Below, piece after piece: positions 42,642 to 51,290 of a stretch of DNA of 64,000 bases. Each line of letters begins with the position of its first letter. Position 1 is the stretch's first letter. Under the pieces are notes generated by a model. The model had not been told where the DNA came from, made no database searches, and worked only from the letters and a program-made list of their open reading frames with translations. The stretch covers positions 1,886,883 through 1,950,882 of the forward strand of contig NZ_HG005139.1 in the NCBI RefSeq assembly GCF_000455265.1, in the 5' to 3' direction. Made by a program: the position numbers and the translations under genes. The stretch comes from Paenibacillus antibioticophila. GTDB lineage: Bacteria; Bacillota; Bacilli; Paenibacillales; Paenibacillaceae.

Positions 42642-43427
42642 ATGAGCAAGACACTGACACAACAGATTATATTCGATCTCGACGATACGCTCGTGCATTG
42701 CAATATATATTTCGATCAAATCCTGGATGAATTCACGGAGCTGCTGTCCGGTTGGTTCGCCAACACCGGAATTACCGCTGAAGAGATTCGTGCCAAGCAA
42801 ATCGAGATCGATATTGCCGGCGTTGAACAAATCGGGTTTATCAGTACCCATTTTCCTCAGTCTCTGATCGAGACATACCGCTATTTCTCCCAGCTCCTGG
42901 GTCTTGAAGCCGGGGTCGCTCAGGAAGAACAGTTGATGAAGCTCGGAATGAGTGTATACGACCGGGAGATCGAGGCTTATCCGGGAATGACGCAGACGCT
43001 AAACCTGCTGCGCAGTCAAGGTCATCAGCTCCATCTTTACACGGGCGGAGAGAGTGTTATTCAGCAGCGCAAAATCGATCAAATGCGGCTGACAGACTAT
43101 TTCGAGGAACGCATCTATATCCGTCGGCATAAGAACGAGGATGCCCTCGAAGAAATTCTCACTTCGGGTCCCTTCGACCGGAGCCGCACCTGGATGATCG
43201 GCAACAGTCTGCGGACAGATATTATGCCTGCCCTGTCGGCTGGGATTCATTCGATTTATATCAAACGCCCGAATGAATGGTCCTTTAACCTGGTCGAACT
43301 GAAGCATGACACCAAGTCCGAAATGTACACCATTTCCGCGCTGGAAGAGATTCCATCGGTCATTGCCAACAAATTGTCGTTGTCTTCCTATTCTGGAGTA
43401 AAGCACTCCGCCGCCTTCAGCAATTAA
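42642..43427 (+). CDS. HAD-family hydrolase
   Basis: The protein has about 261 residues. ATG 42642 follows GAAGGAGTGAC. HAD motif I is FDLDDTLVHC (Asp nucleophile and Asp+2), motif II is LHLYTGGES (Thr), motif III has Lys in RRHKNEDALE, and motif IV is WMIGNSLRTDIMPALSAG. A helical cap domain (about 18-90) lies between motifs I and II (C1 type). Probable phosphatase with unknown substrate. It is likely co-transcribed with the upstream regulator and ends at a strong terminator. Confidence 0.88.
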   Translation: MSKTLTQQIIFDLDDTLVHCNIYFDQILDEFTELLSGWFANTGITAEEIRAKQIEIDIAGVEQIGFISTHFPQSLIETYRYFSQLLGLEAGVAQEEQLMKLGMSVYDREIEAYPGMTQTLNLLRSQGHQLHLYTGGESVIQQRKIDQMRLTDYFEERIYIRRHKNEDALEEILTSGPFDRSRTWMIGNSLRTDIMPALSAGIHSIYIKRPNEWSFNLVELKHDTKSEMYTISALEEIPSVIANKLSLSSYSGVKHSAAFSN

Positions 43428-43438
43428 TACAAAATTTT

Positions 43439-43480
43439 AGACCTCCTGACTCTTCATGAAGGGTCAAGGAGGTCTCTTAT
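43439..43480. terminator. Bidirectional terminator between HAD gene and topB
   Basis: AGACCTCC and GGAGGTCT form the stem, with GAC/GTC inside; T-rich sequence follows on the plus strand and an A/T-rich stretch on the minus side. Confidence 0.88.
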
Positions 43481-43490
43481 TTTCACTCAC

Positions 43491-45746
43491 TTAGGAATCC
43501 GTATTCTGCAGTTCCAATCTGCCGGTGTTCGGATCGTTCAGGACAATTCTTGCTTTGTACGACCGGTCCCCGTCCTTAAAGGCCAACAGCTGCGTCTGCC
43601 CCTTCTCCAGCAATGTCTTCAGCATCGCATGGGAGATTTTTTTGCCGGAAAAATCCTTCCAGATAACGAATCCGCAGCCCTGCTTATAATGAGTACAGCC
43701 GTAGCCCTTCTTGCCCTCGATCAGCTGCCCGCCGCAGCCCTGCCGCGGGCAGTCCGCGAGCGGCTGCATACTGCCGGAGCCTGAAGAAGAACCCGTCGCT
43801 GCTTTCGCTTCGCTTTTCTTTTCCGCTGATGTTCTGCGGCCTCCGCTTCCTGCCGCTTTCCCCCTTGAGCGTCCGGCACCCTTCTCTTCCCCCGGCTCGA
43901 ACCGGGAGGCCTCCGCTTTCGGCTGAGTTCTAACCTTCTCAATGATGGAGATCGTAAAGCGCTTCACATTATCCATGAACTTCTCACGGGCCGCCTCCCC
44001 CTTGGAGATTTGGTGCAGCCTGCGCTCCCACTGGCCGGTCATTTCCGGAGAGGTCAGCAGCTCGACGCCTGCATGCCGGATCAATTCGATCGCTGTCCGC
44101 CCCTTTTGCGTGACGGTGATCCGCTTGCCCTGCATCGTGATGTAGCCGACCTTCTTGAGACGCTCGATCGTTGCAGCCCGAGTGGCAGGCGTGCCCAGTC
44201 CTGCTTCCTTCATGACCTCGCGCAGCTCCTCATTTTCCAGTTGCTTGCCTGCGCTCTCCATGGCCTTCAGCAACGTCCCTTCGGTGTAAGCCTTAGGAGG
44301 CTGAGTCGCCTTCTCCTTTGCTTCAGCAGCGGTACAGATTACCGAAGCTGAGGGATCAACCGCAAATGGCTCGCTGACCAGCTCCTCCGCTTCCTCCTCA
44401 TCCTCCTGCTTCTTTCCGCGTCCGGAGGATTTCGCACCGCTGTCATCATTCGGCATGCACACCTTCCAGCCAAGAGAGAGCAGTTCCTTCACATTGGTCT
44501 TGAACATTTCCGATTCTACCTCGGTCCATACCGTGTGCTGCTTGTACTCGGCCGGCGGGTAGAAGTGGGATAAAAAGCGGCGCACGATCAGATCATAGAT
44601 TTGCTGCTCCTCCTTACCCAATGCCCCGGCACGGCGAAGTGTCGGCAGAATTGCGTGGTGATCCTCCACCTTGGACGGGTTGCAGACGGATTTGTTACCC
44701 GCATGCACAAGAGCAGGCTTTCCTTGCTCGGCGAGCTCCCTGTAGGCTGTTGATTTCAGCATTTGGAGCGCCTTATGCATGCCTTCAATATTTTGCTCAT
44801 TTACATAGTTCGAGCTGGTACGCGGATAAGTAATGACCTTATGCTTCTCGTAAAGCGCTTGAGCCAAATCCAGCGTTTTCTTGGCGGAGTACCCAAACTT
44901 CGCATTTGCATCCCGCTGCAGCAGGGTCAAATCATATAGCTTATAGGGATACTCTCTCGTATCCTTAACCTCATAATCCGTGATTTTCCCCGGTTTGCCG
45001 CGGACCTTCTCAGCGATTCCCGCCGCCTTCTCCGCATCGGTTAGACGTTCGCCTTGCCAGGCTCCTGAATACTCGCGGTTATCCTGCTTGAACTCTGCTT
45101 TGATCTCGTAGTAAGTCAGCGAGTCAAAGCTCTCAATCTCCCGCTGCCGATCATAGATTAAGGCTAACACAGGCGTCTGCACGCGTCCCACCGATAAAAG
45201 CGTCCGGTGCTTGGTCGTAAATGCGCGCGATGCATTCATGCCGACAAGCCAATCGGCTTCACTGCGGGCACTGGCTGCAAGGGTTAAATTTTCGAACTCC
45301 CTGCCTTCACGCAGCTCGGCGAAGCCCTTGGCAATACTCTCTGCCGTCAGGTCCGAGATCCACAGACGTTTGACTGGCTGTGTCAGCTTCAGCTGCTGCT
45401 GAATCAATGCGAATATGTACTGACCTTCTCTCCCTGCGTCACAGGCATTCACGAGCGCTGAGCATCGTTTGGCCAGCTCGCCGATTATCTTGAGCTGATC
45501 CTTGGTGCGCGGGTTCGGAACAATTTTGAATTGCTCAGGAAGGATCGGCAAATCTCCAAAGTTCCATCGTTTGTACTTATCGTCATATGCGTCAGGCTCA
45601 GCCAGGCCGAGCAGATGTCCGATGGCCCAAGTTATAATGTACCGCTCGCCCTCCAGATAGGATCGATTATTTTTCGCCTTCGGCTCAATGACCGCCGCAA
45701 TCGTCCTTCCCATATCCGGCTTTTCGGCAATAACCAGTGTCTTCAT
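43491..45746 (-). CDS. topB: DNA topoisomerase III
   Basis: The protein has about 751 residues. ATG 45746 (MKTLVIAEKPDMGRTIAAV) is the canonical TopB start; the longer frame lacks support. The Toprim domain (about 1-140) includes NACDAGREGQYIFA. The type IA catalytic Tyr is in YPRTSSNYV (about 311). After a low-complexity linker of about 65 residues, rich in Ser, Glu, Lys and Gly, a C-terminal zinc segment follows (CPRQGCGGQLIEGKKGYGC...GCGFVIWK). It decatenates single-stranded or nicked DNA. Repeat copy C lies upstream of it. Confidence 0.94.
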   Translation of the reverse strand: MKTLVIAEKPDMGRTIAAVIEPKAKNNRSYLEGERYIITWAIGHLLGLAEPDAYDDKYKRWNFGDLPILPEQFKIVPNPRTKDQLKIIGELAKRCSALVNACDAGREGQYIFALIQQQLKLTQPVKRLWISDLTAESIAKGFAELREGREFENLTLAASARSEADWLVGMNASRAFTTKHRTLLSVGRVQTPVLALIYDRQREIESFDSLTYYEIKAEFKQDNREYSGAWQGERLTDAEKAAGIAEKVRGKPGKITDYEVKDTREYPYKLYDLTLLQRDANAKFGYSAKKTLDLAQALYEKHKVITYPRTSSNYVNEQNIEGMHKALQMLKSTAYRELAEQGKPALVHAGNKSVCNPSKVEDHHAILPTLRRAGALGKEEQQIYDLIVRRFLSHFYPPAEYKQHTVWTEVESEMFKTNVKELLSLGWKVCMPNDDSGAKSSGRGKKQEDEEEAEELVSEPFAVDPSASVICTAAEAKEKATQPPKAYTEGTLLKAMESAGKQLENEELREVMKEAGLGTPATRAATIERLKKVGYITMQGKRITVTQKGRTAIELIRHAGVELLTSPEMTGQWERRLHQISKGEAAREKFMDNVKRFTISIIEKVRTQPKAEASRFEPGEEKGAGRSRGKAAGSGGRRTSAEKKSEAKAATGSSSGSGSMQPLADCPRQGCGGQLIEGKKGYGCTHYKQGCGFVIWKDFSGKKISHAMLKTLLEKGQTQLLAFKDGDRSYKARIVLNDPNTGRLELQNTDS

Positions 45747-45888
45747 GATCTCAAGGCCCCTCTTTCTTGCATTCAAATCCTTGTACGGTCAAGAAAAGGG
45801 CCACGCCTCTGGCGCAGCCCTGTAGCTGAATCTATTATATCATATTTTGGAATCAGACGGTAATAGTTGGACTAATGATTCTACTCTG

Positions 45889-46021
45889 GGGGCAACGTGT
45901 GAAGTGTGCTTACGATCGCTGTTGTTCGCGGATTTCTCTGATTGGAATAAGTTCAGGCAAGGGAGAAATCCGCTCACAAAGGCGAACGCTCCGCTTCTTC
46001 AGCACACTTCACACTTATGCC
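45889..46021 (+). repeat. Family-1 repeat, copy C (133 bp)
   Basis: The outer end is GGGGCAACGTGTGAAGTGTG and the inner end is AGCACACTTCACACTTATGCC. The two ends pair over 14 bases. An inner stem GCGGATTTCTC / GAGAAATCCGC is followed by CTCACAAAGGCGAACGC, which can pair GCGAAC with GTTCGC. It is inverted relative to copy D at 48063; together they bracket a 2-kb AT-rich island. The outer flank 45865-45877 (AGTTGGACTAATG) is also mirrored outside copy D. Confidence 0.9.
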
Positions 46022-46038
46022 TCTCTCCGCAGTCTCAT

Positions 46039-46425
46039 TTAGTTTTTTGACATATCGCTAATGACAGTAATTGAATCAATTTTCCAATTCCACTTACTAT
46101 AAACAAGGGAGAATAAAAGGCTCCCTGAATATACATTGGTAAGGGTGTAATTATCATTATAATTGGAAATTTCAAAGGTTGCTAAAATGTCTGCTTCATT
46201 TATAGTACGGCGGATAGTTTTCAGTGTGACGGTTGGCTCTGGTAAATTATTTTCTTCATTATAGGATAAAAAGTGACTAATACTCTCAGAATAGAAAAAT
46301 TCATTTTTTGTATAAATATTAATATAGTTGTTGACACTTTTATAAGGAAGGTTATATAAAGATATACCAACAAAAATAAACAAAAAAACAATCAGTATCA
46401 ATATTATAAACCTTAGTCTCTTCAT
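46039..46425 (-). CDS. Small AT-rich membrane-anchored protein, 128 residues
   Basis: An N-terminal hydrophobic segment (about 6-26, IILILIVFLFIFVGISLYNL) acts as anchor or uncleaved signal. The rest is Asn- and Ile-rich and predicted outside: YKSVNNYINIYTKNEFFYSESISHFLSYNEE, then strands ending KWNWKIDSITVISD. I recognise no family; the tail resembles small NTF2-like or TcpC-like outside domains, but weakly. Codon use is far more AT-rich than neighbours. The ribosome site is weak (AGGATT). It sits 24 bp past the long hairpin after the 319-residue gene, within the repeat-bounded island. Confidence 0.62.
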   Translation of the reverse strand: MKRLRFIILILIVFLFIFVGISLYNLPYKSVNNYINIYTKNEFFYSESISHFLSYNEENNLPEPTVTLKTIRRTINEADILATFEISNYNDNYTLTNVYSGSLLFSLVYSKWNWKIDSITVISDMSKN

Positions 46426-46448
46426 AAGCGGTACTTCAATCCTTTCTT

Positions 46449-46493
46449 AATTATAGTGGCACGAATACATTTTGTATTCGTGCCACTATAATT
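46449..46493. terminator. 21-bp perfect hairpin between the two island genes
   Basis: The arms 46449-46469 and 46473-46493 are exact reverse complements (core AGTGGCACGAATACA) with a TTT loop. T-runs flank both sides, giving a bidirectional terminator after the 319-residue gene. The stem is unusually long and perfect for a terminator. Confidence 0.88.
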
Positions 46494-46494
46494 T

Positions 46495-47454
46495 TTAATA
46501 TGACATTGTTCCAATAGTACTCCAGTCGTTCCGGTATCCTTCATATGCTAAGTAATCATTGATAGGAACTGAACGGTTTGGCTCAACTCCATATTGATAC
46601 TGGGTTACTTCTGCAATTTTTGTATTGTCATTAAAATAATGTGAGTATATCCAGTGAATTGGTTTGTAGCTAACTCCACTGGTTTGAGGTATATAGTACA
46701 TAGTTGAAGCACGTTTTACGCTTCCATCTTTATTATAAGTAATAGTCTCATGTTTCCAGTAAAATTCTTGTTGATATGCTACAAAGTAGCTTTTAAAGCT
46801 ACCATTATGATAAATCTGTCCAGTCTTTTTAGCAAGTCTAAAGTATGCAGTCGCATCACCTCTACCTTCCAAGCCTCCAATTAAATCGCTAACCATCTCG
46901 CTACTGAAGTATCCAATGATATAATTTGATATGAACTTGCCTGACAAAAGAGAAAAGTACTTCTCATAAGTTTTTGCCGCTAAGTTCGAATATAGATTCT
47001 TGCTAACTGAGTCGAATTTTGTTTGTTCAACCAAAGGTTCAAAAGTAGTTACAAGTCTGAAGTCTCCCTCTTCATTATTGAATCCCATTGGAGAGATATT
47101 ACTATTAATTGCTTTATTGCTTGAGATTTGTTCTTGTACTAAACTGGCTTCTTTCGAATCTTTATATTTTACATGGTAATACTCATACTTATTAATAGTT
47201 CCGTCTGCTTGCATCTCTTCTTCGGTCTTATAAAGTGTTAATTCCTCAACAATTCTTCCTAAGTATTCCGTATTTATTTTATCTGTACGTTGAAGAGTAT
47301 TTAAACCATTAACCTCAGAGATCTGTTCTTCAGATAATTTATTAATAAAAACTCCTGGCTCTATTTCATCAAAATCATTTGCACTTGCGCTAACGACTAA
47401 CATTGGAAAGATTAAAATGAGAGACATTAGAGAAATTGTTATTTTTCTGATCAT
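46495..47454 (-). CDS. Secreted protein of unknown function, 319 residues
   Basis: AAAAAGGAG precedes ATG 47454. The signal peptide is clear (about 1-25, ...VVSASA-ND). The mature protein is Tyr/Asn/Ser-rich, without Cys, and has no membrane segment. Segments such as YFRLAKKTGQIYHNGSFKSYFVAYQQEFYWKHETITYNKDG (about 208-248) look like a conserved beta-rich exported domain. No family is recognised. Base composition is strongly AT-rich compared with flanking genes, suggesting transfer. It forms, with the 128-residue gene, the cargo of a repeat-bounded island. A 12-bp palindrome lies 30 bp upstream. Confidence 0.72.
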   Translation of the reverse strand: MIRKITISLMSLILIFPMLVVSASANDFDEIEPGVFINKLSEEQISEVNGLNTLQRTDKINTEYLGRIVEELTLYKTEEEMQADGTINKYEYYHVKYKDSKEASLVQEQISSNKAINSNISPMGFNNEEGDFRLVTTFEPLVEQTKFDSVSKNLYSNLAAKTYEKYFSLLSGKFISNYIIGYFSSEMVSDLIGGLEGRGDATAYFRLAKKTGQIYHNGSFKSYFVAYQQEFYWKHETITYNKDGSVKRASTMYYIPQTSGVSYKPIHWIYSHYFNDNTKIAEVTQYQYGVEPNRSVPINDYLAYEGYRNDWSTIGTMSY

Positions 47455-48062
47455 ATCTTACTCCTTTTTCCAAAAATAGTGTATGCTGGCCAGCAATGAC
47501 TTTAGTATATACCCTTATATATGTAAAATGTGTCGAAAAATATTGTTCGTAAAAATTTAACAAAATAAGGGTTTAGTATAAATATTTTCATTATCATCCT
47601 TTTTTATCTTCTTTTTGAATAAATTTGTATTAATCCTTCGGGCACGGGAACAAAATGTGAATCTATGGCTAGCACACGTTATAAATGGATTGGATACCAT
47701 ATGTTACGCCTTTCGTTCAGAAGGACACTTCTGTCAACTAAAAATGAACATCAGGCAATACCTTGTGTAGTTGCTTTCACGAGTAACCCTGCATACCTCT
47801 CTCTTTGTTTCATGCCCCAAGAATTGATACGAAGCTATATCAAAACTCATAAGGTTAAATAAATCACCTTATGAGTTTTCTTTTACCCGCTGCACCCTTA
47901 CGGCACAGCCCTAAATTGTGCAAACCGATACGAGCCTTCAAGATATCTTCATAACCCGTGTCGCGTCTTAGTCGAATTTTGTGAGTGAGTAAGAGATATC
48001 CACTTTCTATACAATATGCATTTATTAACTACCATTTGTTGAACAATAAAGTTAGTGTGCCA
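47455..48062. other. 608-bp AT-rich stretch within the island
   Basis: It holds a perfect palindrome TGCTGGCCAGCA (47484-47495) just upstream of the secreted-protein gene, then AT-rich sequence. A 65-codon plus-strand frame (47665-47862) has no convincing ribosome site. A strong terminator hairpin lies at 47842-47879. The rest shows no gene. Confidence 0.6.
47842..47879 (+). terminator. Orphan terminator-like hairpin
   Basis: AAAACTCATAAGGT and ACCTTATGAGTTTT form a perfect 14-bp stem around AAATAAATCA, followed by CTTTT on the plus strand. No confident plus-strand gene precedes it, so it may be the tail of a decayed gene or of a small RNA. Confidence 0.78.
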
Positions 48063-48197
48063 GGCATAAGTGTGAGGTGTTCTGAAGAAGCGGAGCGTTC
48101 GCCTTTGTGAGTAGATTTCTACCTCTAGATGGTTTAAGTTCAATCAAAGAAATCTGCGAACAACAGCGATCGTAAGAACACCTCATACGTTGCCTCC
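48063..48197 (-). repeat. Family-1 repeat, copy D (inverted to C)
   Basis: Read on the minus strand it begins GGAGGCAACGTATGAGGTG and ends ACCTCACACTTATGCC. Compared with copy C, AAG became AGG while the opposite arm changed CTT to CCT, and GTGC became GTTC while the other arm changed GCAC to GAAC. The inner stem also shows a G-C to A-T switch. The outer flank (CATTAGTTCAACT, 48209-48221) mirrors that of copy C. Confidence 0.9.
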
Positions 48198-48234
48198 AAA
48201 TGAACAACCATTAGTTCAACTAACCTTAAAGTAG

Positions 48235-49722
48235 TTAAGCTAGCAAAGTTGCACCCATCAGATACTTGTCGACCTCCCTGGCTGCTTCGCGGCCTTCGTG
48301 AATGGCCCAGACGACGAGGCTCTGCCCGCGTCTCATATCGCCAGCGGCAAACACTTTGTCCACGTTGGTGTTATATTTGCCGTAACGCGCCTTCACATTG
48401 CTCCGTCGATCGGTTGCAAGCCCCAACTGCTCGGGCAAGGTCTGCTCCGGTCCGTCGAATCCAATTGCGATCAGTGCCAGCTGAGCCGGGAATACCCGCT
48501 CTGTACCCGGAACAGGCTGATAAATCTTCCGTCCGGTCTCATCGACAATCCGCTGAATCTGAATCGTATGCAGCTCCTTCAAATTGCCCTCCTCATCGCC
48601 AACGAAACGCGTTGTCATGATCGAGAATTCTCTGGGATCGCTGCCGAATAAAGCCTTGGCTTCCTCTTGGGCATAATCCAGTGTGTAGACATTCGGAAAC
48701 TGCGGCCATGGATTATTGACCTGATCGCGCTCCAGAGGCGCCATGGCATGGGTGCCAAATTGGGTGATGCTCCGGCAGCCATGACGAAGCGAGGTTGCTA
48801 CGCAGTCCGATCCGGTATCCCCGCCGCCAATGACGATCACATCCTTGTCCTCGGCAGACAGATATTGGCCATCCTCCAGTCCGGAATCCAGATAGCTCTT
48901 GATCGTTGCGTTCAGAAACGGCATCGCATATTGAACCCCGTTCAAGTCACTGCCCTCGATGTTGAACTCCCGAGGCTTGGTAGCTCCTCCGCATAAGACA
49001 ACTGCATCATAATCTTCGACAAGCTGCTGGGCAGGGATATCTTTTCCGATTTCCGTGTTTGTGACAAAATGAATCCCCTCTGCTGCAAGCAGATCCACTC
49101 TGCGTTGAACAACCTGCTTATCCAGCTTCATGGTTGGAATGCCGTACATCAGCAGTCCGCCAATTCGGTCAGCCCGCTCATATACGGTGACCTCGTGACC
49201 GGCTTTATTCAGCTGCGCCGCACAGGCAAGGCCAGCAGGCCCTGAGCCTACGACAGCCACCCTGCGCCCGGTCCGCTGCTTTGGCGGCTCCGGTACAATC
49301 CAGCCTTCTTCAAATCCACGGTCAACAATCGCCTGCTCAATATTTTTGATCGTCACAGGCTGTCCAATCAGTCCTACCGTACAAGAGCCTTCGCAGGGTG
49401 CAGGACATACCCGCCCGGTAAATTCGGGAAAATTATTCGTCTTATGCAGACGCTCCAGCGCATCCTTCCACAATCCTCTATACACAAGGTTATTCCACTC
49501 CGGAATGAGGTTGTGCACCGGACAGCCAGATGTTCCGCCCAGCATATCAATGCCTGTGTGGCAATAAGGAGTGCCGCAATCCATGCAGCGCGAGCCTTGC
49601 GTCTTCAGCTCTTCTTCAGACATATGTTTGTGAAACTCCTGCCAATCCTGAACCCGTTCGGACGGGCTTCGGTCGCCGGGAAGCTGTCTGTTGTATTCCA
49701 TAAATCCAGTTGGTGTAGACAT
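48235..49722 (-). CDS. gltD: Glutamate synthase, small (beta) subunit
   Basis: This is a 495-residue protein. The N-terminal [4Fe-4S] segment has Cys in RCMDCGTPYCH, GCPVHNLIPEW and CPAPCEGSC. The FAD loop VVGSGPAGLACAAQLNKAG (about 153) and NADPH loop VIGGGDTGSDC (about 300) follow, with AIGFDGPEQTLPEQ and VFAAGDMRRGQSLVVWAI at the C-terminal FAD site. It feeds electrons from NADPH to GltA/GltB for ammonia assimilation. The large subunit is not in the window. GGGGGATTAATGG precedes the ATG. Confidence 0.94.
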   Translation of the reverse strand: MSTPTGFMEYNRQLPGDRSPSERVQDWQEFHKHMSEEELKTQGSRCMDCGTPYCHTGIDMLGGTSGCPVHNLIPEWNNLVYRGLWKDALERLHKTNNFPEFTGRVCPAPCEGSCTVGLIGQPVTIKNIEQAIVDRGFEEGWIVPEPPKQRTGRRVAVVGSGPAGLACAAQLNKAGHEVTVYERADRIGGLLMYGIPTMKLDKQVVQRRVDLLAAEGIHFVTNTEIGKDIPAQQLVEDYDAVVLCGGATKPREFNIEGSDLNGVQYAMPFLNATIKSYLDSGLEDGQYLSAEDKDVIVIGGGDTGSDCVATSLRHGCRSITQFGTHAMAPLERDQVNNPWPQFPNVYTLDYAQEEAKALFGSDPREFSIMTTRFVGDEEGNLKELHTIQIQRIVDETGRKIYQPVPGTERVFPAQLALIAIGFDGPEQTLPEQLGLATDRRSNVKARYGKYNTNVDKVFAAGDMRRGQSLVVWAIHEGREAAREVDKYLMGATLLA

Positions 49723-49849
49723 CCATTAATCCCCCATCCGTCTATGCAAAAGTCCCCAAACGATCTTGGAAACTCTCACATTTCAATGTATCTTGATGTT
49801 AGCATTCGGAGGAGTTGTTATTAATGGATTATTGATACGATATTTTGTA

Positions 49850-50350
49850 CTATTCAGCACTCGAACCCGGGCGTACATAAGTCAAAAAGCGGTAATCATA
49901 AGGGTTCTTCTCATCACGAATTCCCACTTCTTCCCCGCTGAGCACATAGTCATCCCATCTAAAATCCGGGAAGTAAGTATCACCTTCTACATCCTCATCT
50001 ATCAGAGTGACCAGCAGGCGGTCCGCATGCTCCAGAAATTGGCGATACACCGCAGCTCCCCCGATCACCCACAGCTCTTCGTGCCGGGCCAGCTCAAGGG
50101 CTTCATTCAAAGAATGCACCACTTCCGCCCCCGTTACCGTATATTCGCGGTTATGTGTCAGAATGATATTTCTGCGGCCAGGCAGCGACTTGCTGCCAAT
50201 CGATTCCCAGGTGCTTCTTCCCATCAGAATCGTTTTGCCTGTCGTCTGCGCTTTAAAATACTTCAAGTCTGCCGGAAGCCGCCATGGCAGCTCGTTATTA
50301 CGGCCGATCACTCTATTTCGCGACATGGCCCAAATCAATGTGATTGACAA
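49850..50350 (-). CDS. folA: Dihydrofolate reductase
   Basis: The protein has about 166 residues. TTG 50350 is chosen: GGGAGAG ends 5 bases upstream and the protein then begins MSITLIWAMSRNRVIG, the family N-terminus. Key parts are NELPWRLPADLKYFK (substrate Asp about 28), GRSTWESIG with NADPH contacts, NIILTHN, VIGGAAVYRQFL and a YFPDF-type C-terminal end. It reduces dihydrofolate to tetrahydrofolate. It follows thyA by 41 bp, forming the usual thyA-folA pair. Confidence 0.95.
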   Translation of the reverse strand: MSITLIWAMSRNRVIGRNNELPWRLPADLKYFKAQTTGKTILMGRSTWESIGSKSLPGRRNIILTHNREYTVTGAEVVHSLNEALELARHEELWVIGGAAVYRQFLEHADRLLVTLIDEDVEGDTYFPDFRWDDYVLSGEEVGIRDEKNPYDYRFLTYVRPGSSAE

Positions 50351-50391
50351 GCTTATCTCTCCCTTCATACAACAGTTCACTGAACAGATTC

Positions 50392-51186
50392 CTATACGGA
50401 AACTGCAGCCTTGATCGTCGGATGATACTGATAACCGCTGAATTCAAAGTCTTCATATACATAGTCAAAAATGGACGCCGGTTTCCGCTTGATAATTAAC
50501 TGCGGCAAAGGATACGGTTCACGTGCCAATTGTGTCTTGACCTGCTCCAGATGGTTGTTGTAGATATGCACATCTCCGCCGGACCAGATAAAGTCCCCAA
50601 CCTCCAGATCACATTGTTGGGCCACCATATGCGTCAGCAGCGCATAGCTTGCAATATTGAACGGAAGGCCCAGGAAGGTGTCGACCGATCTCATCGTCAG
50701 CATACAGGACAGCTTGCCGTTCGCTACATAAAATTGAAAGACGAAGTGGCAAGGAGGCAGCTTCATCTTGTCCACCTCGGCCACGTTCCAGGCACTGACC
50801 AAATGCCGGCGCGAGTCGGGATTCTTCTTGATCCCCTCGATTAAATTCGTAATCTGGTCAATCGTCCGGCCGTCAGGTGTCTCCCACGAACGCCACTGGG
50901 AGCCGTAGACAGGTCCCAAATCTCCGTTCTCATCCGCCCATTCATCCCATATTCTTACGCCATTTTCTTTCAAATAAGTAATATTGGTCTCTCCGCTCAG
51001 GAACCACAGCAGCTCGTGAATGACCGATTTCAAATGAATCCGTTTGGTGGTCATCAACGGAAACCCCTGAGACAGATCAAAACGAAGCTGCCGTCCGAAT
51101 ACAGAGATCGTTCCGGTGCCGGTCCGGTCTTCCTTCGGTGTTCCGTGATCCAATACATCCTGCAGCAAGTCCAAATAACTTCTCAT
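50392..51186 (-). CDS. thyA: Thymidylate synthase
   Basis: The 264-residue ThyA-type protein is the standard length. It has [12 protein letters not shown] near the start (phosphate Arg), the catalytic Cys in [12 protein letters not shown] (about 146), QRSCD-equivalent [22 protein letters not shown], and [17 protein letters not shown]. It methylates dUMP using methylene-tetrahydrofolate, producing dihydrofolate for the downstream FolA. GGAGGC lies before the ATG. A family-2 repeat end lies upstream. Confidence 0.96.
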   Translation of the reverse strand: MRSYLDLLQDVLDHGTPKEDRTGTGTISVFGRQLRFDLSQGFPLMTTKRIHLKSVIHELLWFLSGETNITYLKENGVRIWDEWADENGDLGPVYGSQWRSWETPDGRTIDQITNLIEGIKKNPDSRRHLVSAWNVAEVDKMKLPPCHFVFQFYVANGKLSCMLTMRSVDTFLGLPFNIASYALLTHMVAQQCDLEVGDFIWSGGDVHIYNNHLEQVKTQLAREPYPLPQLIIKRKPASIFDYVYEDFEFSGYQYHPTIKAAVSV

Positions 51187-51214
51187 ATCATATGCCTCCG
51201 TATCATTTTAGTGC

Positions 51215-51230
51215 GAGTTCAAAAAGTCAA
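51215..51230. repeat. Family-2 repeat, single end
   Basis: GAGTTCAAAAAGTCAA matches the terminal words of the larger repeat at 63359-63575 and the relic at 30048. Only one end is present, upstream of thyA. Confidence 0.45.
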
Positions 51231-51290
51231 CTTATAGTTATCTTTATTATGTTCGGAAATAGAGAGCTAATCAATCTATTTTCGCTTCTC

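Noticed and set aside
47665-47862. 65-codon plus-strand frame in the AT-rich island
   Set aside because: No convincing ribosome site or family; its stop lies inside a terminator loop. It could be a gene remnant but is not supported as a gene.
51207-51290. Possible riboswitch or leader element upstream of thyA
   Set aside because: The region is short and shows only a repeat end (GAGTTCAAAAAGTCA), with no recognised aptamer.
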